A stretch of 60,657 nt of DNA from Undibacterium sp. (GTDB taxonomy: Bacteria > Pseudomonadota > Gammaproteobacteria > Burkholderiales > Burkholderiaceae_D): contig JAUSNO010000007.1 in NCBI GenBank assembly GCA_030645915.1, positions 1 through 60,657 of the forward strand, written 5' to 3'. Positions 54,086 to 60,657 of this stretch are shown here, in pieces. Both the position numbers and the translations under genes were made by a program. Below the pieces are notes generated by a model. The model was not told the origin of the DNA, searched no databases, and saw nothing but the letters and a program-made list of their open reading frames with translations. Every line of letters begins with the position of its first letter. Position 1 is the first letter of the stretch.

Positions 54086-55159
54086 TTGAAAACACCACTC
54101 ACTTCACTTGCTGGCTTAGACCTATTGACCTCTGCGGTAATCGTACTGGATGCTGAAGGCTGCATTATGTATGCCAATGCGGCAGCGGAAAATTTACTCG
54201 ATAGTTCGTTTAAGTCACTGACACATCAAAAATTAACTGACTTATTTCTCAATGGCGATGAGTTATTGGAAGTTTTTCATCAGGCAGTAGCGCATCAGTT
54301 TGCAGACAAGCGGCAGGATTTGACGCTGGAGCGAAATGGGCGCGAGGTGTTGCATGTGCATAGCATAGTGACGGCGCTTGATAATCCCGATACTCCCGTA
54401 TTGATCGAGCTGCGGGAAAATGTACAGCAACTAAAGCTAGACCGAGAGGAGCGCATGCTCGATCAGAGTAAGGCGAATAAGGAGCTGATACGTAACCTTG
54501 CGCATGAAATCAAGAATCCGCTTGGGGGCATACGCGGCGCGGCGCAACTTCTTGAATTGGAATTGCCTGAGCGTCAATTGAAAGAGCTGCGCGAATACAC
54601 CCAGGTCATTATCAAGGAGGCAGATCGTCTGCAGACGCTGGTTGACCGGTTGCTTGCGCCACATCGACTTCCACATATCGTCGGTGATGTGAATATTCAT
54701 GAGGTCTGTGAACGGGTACGCAGCTTGATCGTAGCGGAATTTCCGCACGGATTAATGATTAAGCGCGATTACGATTTGTCGATCCCTGAGTTTCGCGGTG
54801 ATAAAGAACAATTGATTCAAACCGTGCTCAACATTGCGCATAACGCCGCGCAGGCTTTAAGTGAACGCATCAAACAAGGCGATGCTGAACTGATATTCAA
54901 GACCAGAGTGGTTCGCCAGATCACGCTCGCCAAGGTCCGTTACAGGCTGGCATTAGAATTGCATATAGTCGACAATGGACCGGGCATTCCTTCCGAAATT
55001 CGCCACCGTATTTTTTACCCGCTTGTATCGGGAAGAGATGGCGGTAGTGGTTTGGGGTTGACATTGGCACAGACTTTCATCGAGCAACATTTGGGGGTGA
55101 TTGAGTGCGAGAGTCGGCCGGGATGTACGGATTTCAGGATTTTGATCCCGCTTCCTTAA
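54086..55159 (+). CDS. glnL: Nitrogen regulation sensor kinase NtrB
   Basis: Histidine kinase/phosphatase that controls NtrC according to nitrogen status through PII. A PAS-like domain spans about residues 10-100 (SAVIVLDAEGCIMYANAAAENLL). The phospho-acceptor His is in AHEIKNPLGG. The HATPase domain has N-box NIAHNAAQAL, G1 VDNGPGIP and G2 GRDGGSGLGLTLAQ. The frame opens with TTG at 54041, ahead of a terminator. I take the TTG at 54086 (LKTPLTSLAGLDLL), giving about 357 residues, near the usual 350. No ATG starts exist there. Confidence 0.92.
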   Translation: MKTPLTSLAGLDLLTSAVIVLDAEGCIMYANAAAENLLDSSFKSLTHQKLTDLFLNGDELLEVFHQAVAHQFADKRQDLTLERNGREVLHVHSIVTALDNPDTPVLIELRENVQQLKLDREERMLDQSKANKELIRNLAHEIKNPLGGIRGAAQLLELELPERQLKELREYTQVIIKEADRLQTLVDRLLAPHRLPHIVGDVNIHEVCERVRSLIVAEFPHGLMIKRDYDLSIPEFRGDKEQLIQTVLNIAHNAAQALSERIKQGDAELIFKTRVVRQITLAKVRYRLALELHIVDNGPGIPSEIRHRIFYPLVSGRDGGSGLGLTLAQTFIEQHLGVIECESRPGCTDFRILIPLP

Positions 55160-55261
55160 AAGAGGATAGTCGGAAAAAGCGACATCAAGAGTGTTGCGAT
55201 CATTGATATGCGAAACAACGCACGAACGCCCGAATTACCGAAACGGAATGTAAAGCGACTT

Positions 55262-56785
55262 ATGAAACCAATCTGGATAGTAGACGACGACGATTCAATT
55301 CGTTGGGTATTAGAAAAAGCGCTGGCGCGCGAAAACCTCGCAACGCGAAGCTTCACCAACGCGCGTGATGCAATGGCGGCTTTGCAAACGGAGACTCCGC
55401 AGGTGCTGGTGTCTGACATTCGTATGCACGGCGCATCTGGCCTCGAGTTACTACAAATCGTAAAAGCCAAGTATCCGGGCTTACCGGTCATCATCATGAC
55501 TGCATTTTCTGATTTAGATTCAGCAGTGGCAGCATTTCAAAGTGGTGCATTTGAATACCTAGCCAAACCCTTTGATCTCGGCAAGGCCGTTGAGTTGATT
55601 CGACGTGCGATGGATGAAAGCCTGCGTGAAGCAAGTGTCGAGCAAAGCAGTTCGGAGACACCGGAAATTCTTGGACAGGCACCTGCAATGCAGGACGTGT
55701 TCAGGGCGATTGGTCGTTTGTCGCAGTCAAATGTCACTGTGCTGATCACAGGTGAGTCGGGTAGCGGTAAAGAGCTGGTTGCACGCGCACTACACAAACA
55801 TAGCCCGCGTTCTGCACAACCTTTTATCGCTCTAAATACAGCGGCGATACCGAAAGATTTGTTGGAGTCAGAGTTATTTGGGCATGAGCGTGGAGCATTT
55901 ACAGGCGCGCAAGCAACACGTCGGGGGCGTTTCGAACAAGCTGAGGGCGGTACGCTGTTTTTGGATGAGATCGGCGATATGCCTTTTGACTTGCAAACGC
56001 GTTTGCTTCGGGTGCTTTCTGACGGGCATTTTTATCGGGTCGGCGGACATCAACCGATGAAGGCGAATGTAAGGGTGATTGCAGCGACGCATCAAAATTT
56101 AGAAACAAGAGTGAAGGATGGTTTGTTTCGCGAAGATTTATACCATCGTCTCAACGTCATTCGTTTGCGTTTGCCTAGTTTGCGGGAGAGACGGGAAGAT
56201 ATACCGCTACTGACAAAGTTCTTTTTAGCCCAAAGTGCTAAGCAGTTGGGTGTAGATGTAAAACGCATATCTGAAGCAGCGTTGAATTTTCTGTCTGGAT
56301 TAGAGTTCCCGGGAAACGTAAGGCAATTGGAAAATCTGTGCAACTGGATTACTGTCATGGCACCAGGGCAGACAGTTGAGATTTTTGATTTACCGCAAGA
56401 TTTGGTTCATACATCTCAATTGATCGAGACGGGAAACTTTTCTGCTGCAATTTCATTGCAGAATCGTGAGATGCCAACAACCAATGGCATGAGTGATGGC
56501 GTATCTACAATACATAGCTCTGTTGCGCGGTCGGAAACGCTAAGTCAACATGAAAACGATAATTGGATGAGTCTGCTCGAGGCGGAAGCAACCGCGATGC
56601 TGGTTCAGGGACAGTCTGAGGTCATTGATAAATTGGGACGAAGCTTCGAATCAATTGTGATTAAGGCGGCACTTAAGCACACGCATGGTCGTAAAAACGA
56701 TGCTGCCATTCGCCTTGGTATTGGCCGCAATACCATCACTAGAAAAATTCAGGAATTAGGAATCGATGGAGTGAAAGACGATTAA
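55262..56785 (+). CDS. glnG: Nitrogen regulation response regulator NtrC
   Basis: A 507-residue bacterial enhancer-binding protein. Receiver domain starts MKPIWIVDDDDSIRWVLE, with phospho-Asp in VSDIRMHGASG. The sigma-54 AAA+ domain has Walker A GESGSGKE, the GAFTGA loop (ERGAFTGAQA) that contacts sigma-54, and Walker B GGTLFLDEIGDMP. The C-terminal Fis-type HTH is KNDAAIRLGIGRNTITRKIQEL. Homologues start at the ATG 55262; a longer frame from 55208 is less likely. It is expected to bind the sites before glnA. Confidence 0.96.
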   Translation: MKPIWIVDDDDSIRWVLEKALARENLATRSFTNARDAMAALQTETPQVLVSDIRMHGASGLELLQIVKAKYPGLPVIIMTAFSDLDSAVAAFQSGAFEYLAKPFDLGKAVELIRRAMDESLREASVEQSSSETPEILGQAPAMQDVFRAIGRLSQSNVTVLITGESGSGKELVARALHKHSPRSAQPFIALNTAAIPKDLLESELFGHERGAFTGAQATRRGRFEQAEGGTLFLDEIGDMPFDLQTRLLRVLSDGHFYRVGGHQPMKANVRVIAATHQNLETRVKDGLFREDLYHRLNVIRLRLPSLRERREDIPLLTKFFLAQSAKQLGVDVKRISEAALNFLSGLEFPGNVRQLENLCNWITVMAPGQTVEIFDLPQDLVHTSQLIETGNFSAAISLQNREMPTTNGMSDGVSTIHSSVARSETLSQHENDNWMSLLEAEATAMLVQGQSEVIDKLGRSFESIVIKAALKHTHGRKNDAAIRLGIGRNTITRKIQELGIDGVKDD

Positions 56786-56893
56786 ATTGTTAGCTGCATC
56801 ATTTGAGTAAAAGGTGGTGCAGCAAAAAAATTGATGATTGCCTTGGAGTTCCCGATATTGCATTGTTTTCTAACTTTTTGATTTTAAGTTCTT

Positions 56894-57385
56894 ATGATTA
56901 ATATACGCTCTGCCAATTCAGAAGACGCTGAAGCTATTTGTACTATTTATAATCATTATGTACGTCACACCACTATTTCGTTTGAAGAGTCTGAGGTATT
57001 ACCATCTGAAATGTCCCGGCGTATTCTTGATGTAGTGCATGGTCTGCCATGGCTGGTACTGGAGCGTGACGGGATTGTTGATGGTTATGCGTACGCTACC
57101 AAATGGAGAGCACGTTCCGCTTACCGGTTTTCTGTCGAAATTTCAGTTTATGTGGCGCCGGCATCAATCGGCAAAGGATATGGTGCGAGCCTGTATGAGC
57201 AATTATTTGAGCAATTGGCTAAACTCGGGGTGCATGCTGTCATCGCTGGAATTGCATTGCCAAATGATGCCAGCATACGCTTGCATGAAAAAATGGGTTT
57301 TGTGAAAGTGGCTTTATTTGCTCAAGTCGGATTCAAGAACAGTCAGTGGATTGATGTCGGATACTGGCAAAAAATGATGCGGTAG
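56894..57385 (+). CDS. GNAT acetyltransferase, phosphinothricin-acetyltransferase-like
   Basis: A 163-residue GNAT-fold N-acetyltransferase of the Pat/Bar-like group. It begins IRSANSEDAEAICTIYNHYVRHTTISFEE, with acetyl-CoA binding in VYVAPASIGKGYGASLY and the C-terminal NDASIRLHEKMGFVKVALFAQVGFKN. Members acetylate phosphinothricin or methionine sulfoximine. Since methionine sulfoximine and phosphinothricin inhibit glutamine synthetase, its position 109 bp after ntrC may not be accidental, but this is inference. Confidence 0.88.
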   Translation: MINIRSANSEDAEAICTIYNHYVRHTTISFEESEVLPSEMSRRILDVVHGLPWLVLERDGIVDGYAYATKWRARSAYRFSVEISVYVAPASIGKGYGASLYEQLFEQLAKLGVHAVIAGIALPNDASIRLHEKMGFVKVALFAQVGFKNSQWIDVGYWQKMMR

Positions 57386-57574
57386 GTATTTAACTATTTT
57401 TTTGATTATTTTCTGACTGCTTAAAAAAATTTCCTTTCAGGTATTTATCAGAGTATTATTTTCGATAGCGAAAACGAATAAACATGAACTCCCCCAAATC
57501 GGTTGGTCAATTTATGTGCCAGTATGAGTCGCCTGCCATAATCGCGAGGCTGTTGTTATTGAAGGAGATGATTC

Positions 57575-58402
57575 ATGAATTTCGATACACTATTTCAGCA
57601 ACAAAACGCACTGCCATCCATCCCAAAAGTAGTGCAAGAGGTTATTGATAGTTTTAATAACGATAGTGTTTCGATAGATGAAATTGCACGAAAATTGGCG
57701 GCTGATCAAGTCTTAAGTGCAAAGTTGTTGCGTTTGGCTAATTCGTCTTACTATCACTCTGAAAGAAACATAGGAACAGTTGATGACGCTGTCTTAATGC
57801 TTGGGTTTATGACAGTGCGAACCTTGGTTGTGAGCAGCGGCTTGACGAGTGGATTCAAGACGATGCCAGGCGTTGATCTCAAGCAATTTTGGCGGTACAG
57901 CATGCACACTGCGGTGATCGCCAAATGGTTGGCAAAAAAAATTAAGGCAAATTCAGATTTTGCGTTTACTGTTGGCTTGATGCATGCAATTGGACAATTG
58001 GTGATGCACGCCGCGATGCCGGAACAAACTCTTCAAATTGATAAAATTGCCGGCCCTTTGGATTCTCGTCGGCTTAGTGTTGAACATACCTCATTTGGAT
58101 ATGATTTTTCAGATGTCGGCGCGGAATTGGCGAAGCGCTGGCGTTTTCCAGACAATTTTTCGACCGTGATTAAGGCGTTTCCGCAACCGTTGGAATCTGT
58201 AAACTTTGATCCGATGGCTGCAGTTGTTCATATTGCCGCATGGCGCGCTAGAGCAGAAGAAAGCAACTACGCGAAAGAACAGCTAGTGGCAACTTTTCCG
58301 TCGGATGTAGCATTAAAAATCGGTGTTACTCAAGAATTGATAATGAACGACATGCCGCCTATCGCAGAGTTGTCCGCAGGCTTGGAAGACTTGGTGAGTT
58401 AG
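57575..58402 (+). CDS. HDOD-domain protein
   Basis: A 275-residue protein consisting mostly of an HDOD domain (degenerate HD phosphohydrolase fold used in signalling): LPSIPKVVQEVIDSFNNDSVS, DQVLSAKLLRLANSSYY, and FAFTVGLMHAIGQLVMHAAMPE, with the HD residues changed to H-A. No output domain. GAAGGAG precedes the ATG. HDOD proteins act as adaptors in stress, chemotaxis or c-di-GMP circuits; the partner is unknown here. Confidence 0.9.
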   Translation: MNFDTLFQQQNALPSIPKVVQEVIDSFNNDSVSIDEIARKLAADQVLSAKLLRLANSSYYHSERNIGTVDDAVLMLGFMTVRTLVVSSGLTSGFKTMPGVDLKQFWRYSMHTAVIAKWLAKKIKANSDFAFTVGLMHAIGQLVMHAAMPEQTLQIDKIAGPLDSRRLSVEHTSFGYDFSDVGAELAKRWRFPDNFSTVIKAFPQPLESVNFDPMAAVVHIAAWRARAEESNYAKEQLVATFPSDVALKIGVTQELIMNDMPPIAELSAGLEDLVS

Positions 58403-58464
58403 AGTAATTGGCTATCAATATGTTAAATTTATTTACAATAAATTCAACATATTGAACTGAGACA

Positions 58465-60081
58465 TTAAGATTTGACTATGGCATTTTGAATGCTTAGTGC
58501 AACCGCCTCGGCTACCTTTATCCCATCTATAGCTGCAGATAAAATGCCACCAGCGTATCCAGCACCTTCTCCAGCTGGGTATAAACCCTGAGTATTTACA
58601 CTTTGCAAGTTATCGTCGTTGCGCTTAATGCGGATAGGAGACGACGTCCTGGTTTCTACTCCCGTGATGATGGCGTCATTCATCGCAAAACCTTTGATTT
58701 GTTTGTCGAATGCGGGTAAGGCCTCGCGTATTGCGTCAATTGCATAAGCGGGTAACGCGTCAGCCAAATCACATAGTGTAATTCCAGGCTTGTAAGATGG
58801 AATGATAGTTCCAAGCTCTGTTGATGCTCGTTTTGCAAGAAAATCGCCAACCAACTGACCCGGTGCGTTGTAATTTTTACCGCCCAGTTCATAGGCCAAG
58901 GATTCAAGTCTACGTTGAAAATCTATCCCTGCAAGCGGGTGTTCCGGGTAATCTGCAGGTGAAATGCCGACAACAATTGCGCTGTTAGCATTTCTTTCGT
59001 TGCGCGAGTATTGACTCATCCCGTTTGTGACGACACGACCTGGCTCAGACGCTGCCGCAACTACCGTTCCTCCAGGACACATACAAAAGCTATATACAGA
59101 CCGCCCATTCTTTGCATGATGGACTAATTTGTAATCCGCAGAGCCCAAAATTTTATTGCCGGCATTTGGGCCAAAACGAGCTTGATCGATCAAAGACTGA
59201 GGGTGCTCTATGCGAAATCCGATAGAAAATGGTTTAGCTTCAACATATATACCTCGTTGATGAACAAGTTCAAAGGTATCTCGTGCGCTATGTCCAATGG
59301 CTAGAACAACATGATCTGCAGGAAGGTATTCGTTTTCATTAATCGTCAGGCCATGCACTTGACCATTCCGAATGTCAAAATCGGTTACTTTTTGTTGAAA
59401 ACGAATTTCTCCGCCAAGTGTTTCAATACTAGCGCGCATTTCCTCAATCATTTTGACAAGGCGAAATGTACCTATATGCGGCTTGCTGACATACATGATC
59501 TCTGAGGGAGCCCCAGCCTTAACAAATTCGGTTAATACCTTGCGACCATAATGTTTTGGATCTTTGATTTGGCTCCAGAGTTTTCCATCCGAGAAAGTCC
59601 CGGCACCACCTTCACCAAATTGGACATTTGATTCTGGTTGCAATTCTCGCTTGCGCCACAATCCCCATGTGTCCTTAGTACGTTCGCGTACTTCTTTTCC
59701 ACGTTCTAAGACGATAGGGCGAAAACCCATTTGAGCTAAAATCAGCGCGACAAATAATCCGCATGGGCCGAAACCAATCACTACAGGACGTTTAAATTGA
59801 TCCCCAGCAGCGTGGGTCACAAAATGATAATTTGTATCGGGAGTCAAGCTAATACCTGATATACCGCTTAACCGATTCAAAATTTTTTGATCGTCAGCTG
59901 TCTCTATATCAATAGTATAAATTAGTACTATCGCAGTCTTTTTTCTCGCATCGTAGCTACGTTTGAAAATGGAAAATTTAATAAGTTCCTCATTCTCAAT
60001 GCCAAGTTTTTGTAATATGGCAGCCTTGATGGCAGTGTCCGAATGATCGAGAGGTAGTTGAATGTCTGTAAGCCGTAGCAT
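58465..60081 (-). CDS. FAD-dependent oxidoreductase, COG2509 type
   Basis: A 538-residue cytoplasmic flavoprotein. The dinucleotide motif is VVIGFGPCGLFVALILAQMG (about residues 96-115), followed by PIVLERGKEVRERTKDTWGLW. Further parts are QFGEGGAGTFSDGKLW, LAIGHSARDTFEL and the C-terminal GLYPAGEGAGYAGGILSAAIDG. Its N-terminal 90 residues form a separate small domain. Members resemble BaiN/geranylgeranyl-reductase-like dehydrogenases; reaction unknown. It is transcribed away from the rRNA operon leader. Confidence 0.88.
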   Translation of the reverse strand: MLRLTDIQLPLDHSDTAIKAAILQKLGIENEELIKFSIFKRSYDARKKTAIVLIYTIDIETADDQKILNRLSGISGISLTPDTNYHFVTHAAGDQFKRPVVIGFGPCGLFVALILAQMGFRPIVLERGKEVRERTKDTWGLWRKRELQPESNVQFGEGGAGTFSDGKLWSQIKDPKHYGRKVLTEFVKAGAPSEIMYVSKPHIGTFRLVKMIEEMRASIETLGGEIRFQQKVTDFDIRNGQVHGLTINENEYLPADHVVLAIGHSARDTFELVHQRGIYVEAKPFSIGFRIEHPQSLIDQARFGPNAGNKILGSADYKLVHHAKNGRSVYSFCMCPGGTVVAAASEPGRVVTNGMSQYSRNERNANSAIVVGISPADYPEHPLAGIDFQRRLESLAYELGGKNYNAPGQLVGDFLAKRASTELGTIIPSYKPGITLCDLADALPAYAIDAIREALPAFDKQIKGFAMNDAIITGVETRTSSPIRIKRNDDNLQSVNTQGLYPAGEGAGYAGGILSAAIDGIKVAEAVALSIQNAIVKS

Positions 60082-60276
60082 GTGAGTATATTTAGAAAAA
60101 ACGTCAAATTATTTGCCAATTACTTTTTTGTAGCGATGGCAAATTTAAAGTCTCCATTTTAACTGTTGTTGGATAGTTCGCTTAAAAATGACTGTCTTTC
60201 GATATTGCAGCCGCTCCCTTACGCCACCGTACAAATGGCTTGGGTGTTAGCGATTGAAATCATTTCCAAAAACTGC

Positions 60277-60306
60277 TTGCCAATGGTGGGATGGTTTTGC
60301 TATGAT
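60277..60306 (+). promoter_or_regulatory. Possible upstream promoter of the rRNA operon
   Basis: TTGCCA (60277-60282), an 18-bp spacer and TATGAT (60301-60306). It lies about 150 bp ahead of the better promoter below. Confidence 0.35.
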
Positions 60307-60425
60307 TCGCCTCCCGTTGAAGAAGACGGGAAAAGAAGCAAAGAAGAAAGCATGCAGCGCAAGCGGAAACACCTTCAGGAAGTCGAATCAGCGGTTAAGG
60401 GATTTGGCAGAAAAGAAAGAGGTGG

Positions 60426-60454
60426 TTGACGGAAATAAAAAAGTGCTTCATAAT
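60426..60454 (+). promoter_or_regulatory. rRNA operon promoter
   Basis: TTGACG (60426-60431), a spacer of exactly 17 bp, and CATAAT (60449-60454), with AT-rich sequence just before it in the spacer. It is followed by an rRNA-type leader. Confidence 0.75.
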
Positions 60455-60563
60455 CTCATCTCTCTGGTGCTGACAAACAAAACGATTTGCAGCGAAGCAG
60501 AAACACGAAGTGGTCGGAAGTGTCTCAGGATGCATCGATAGCCAAGTGGGTAAGAAAGAATAC

Positions 60564-60657
60564 AGATCTTTAACAATTAACAGTCAATAAATGTGGGCAC
60601 TTGATAAAGAGCGCGGCCAAATGATCTAGGTCATTTGGTTAAACTTAAAAAATATCA
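60564..60657 (+). other. rRNA operon leader (boxA and leader stem); 16S gene lies past the edge
   Basis: GATCTTTAACAATT at 60565-60578 matches the boxA antitermination signal. A perfect 8-bp stem CCAAATGA-N6-TCATTTGG at 60617-60638 is a processing-type leader stem. The 16S rRNA gene itself is not inside the window. Confidence 0.8.

Noticed and set aside
60166..60541. Short Lys-rich plus-strand frames before the rRNA operon
   Set aside because: They overlap the rRNA promoter and leader and look like random reading of the A-rich upstream region.

Overview
This window looks like chromosome from a betaproteobacterium of the order Burkholderiales, probably the Oxalobacteraceae (Undibacterium/Herminiimonas-like). 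That placement is inferred from protein style, moderate GC, gene order (glnA, a DUF4124-type gene, ntrB, ntrC) and the kynBUA/kynR arrangement; no rRNA sequence is inside the window to confirm it. The right edge is the promoter and leader of an rRNA operon whose 16S gene would begin just beyond the last base. Nearly all of the window is ordinary core or shell chromosome, with no prophage, complete insertion sequence, CRISPR array or tRNA gene that I could find.

Layout. 0.2-9.2 kb: branched-chain aminotransferase, an exported SRPBCC-like protein, a haloacid dehalogenase, a TonB/TolA-like energy transducer, a NUDIX-like protein, a TIGR01777 epimerase-like protein, a DTW-domain tRNA modification enzyme and a membrane diguanylate cyclase. 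9.5-16.2 kb: a fusion of a CruF-like carotenoid-biosynthesis membrane domain with an MpaB/latex-clearing-protein-like oxygenase domain, then two tandem OPT-family oligopeptide transporters that share a duplicated promoter. 16.3-20.8 kb: groESL with a CIRCE operator and overlapping sigma-32/sigma-70 promoter motifs, a small membrane-protein/XRE-regulator pair, and ohr-ohrR with operator dyads. 20.8-25.1 kb: a lipoprotein, a PEGA-type Ser/Thr kinase, a PP2C phosphatase and a TagH-type FHA protein, i.e. the phosphorylation-control part of a type VI secretion system with no structural T6SS gene nearby. 25.1-29.6 kb: two foldback/MITE-like elements, a shortened RodZ-like protein, a monooxygenase-fold protein, a GST and a long Ala/Ser-rich protein with FliD-like features. 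29.7-33.1 kb: the kynurenine pathway (kynB-kynU-kynA) opposite its Lrp-type regulator. 33.2-46.3 kb: CsgG-family protein, orphan amino-acid-type binding protein, HpaR-like MarR regulator, bestrophin, CoA transferase, esterase-like phytase lipoprotein, VOC protein, SulP transporter and a frameshifted CHASE4-GGDEF gene. 46.4-51.5 kb: an NAD-dependent formate dehydrogenase with a NuoE-NuoF fused subunit, and a rhodanese. 51.5-56.8 kb: the nitrogen regulon core glnA-(DUF4124)-ntrB-ntrC with three NtrC-type sites and a sigma-54 promoter. 56.9-60.1 kb: a GNAT acetyltransferase, an HDOD protein and a COG2509-type FAD oxidoreductase.

The most distinctive feature outside the genes is a family of at least seven dispersed palindromic elements (about 70-110 bp) lying next to gene 3' ends, some carrying a 14-bp module in one or two copies. 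At least three other long foldback structures (118, 182 and 103 bp) are present. Best candidates for new biology are the CruF-MpaB fusion, the orphan T6SS-type kinase/phosphatase/FHA cassette, the shortened RodZ-like protein beside a MITE, and this repeat family. I did not find a clearly novel defence or mobile system.
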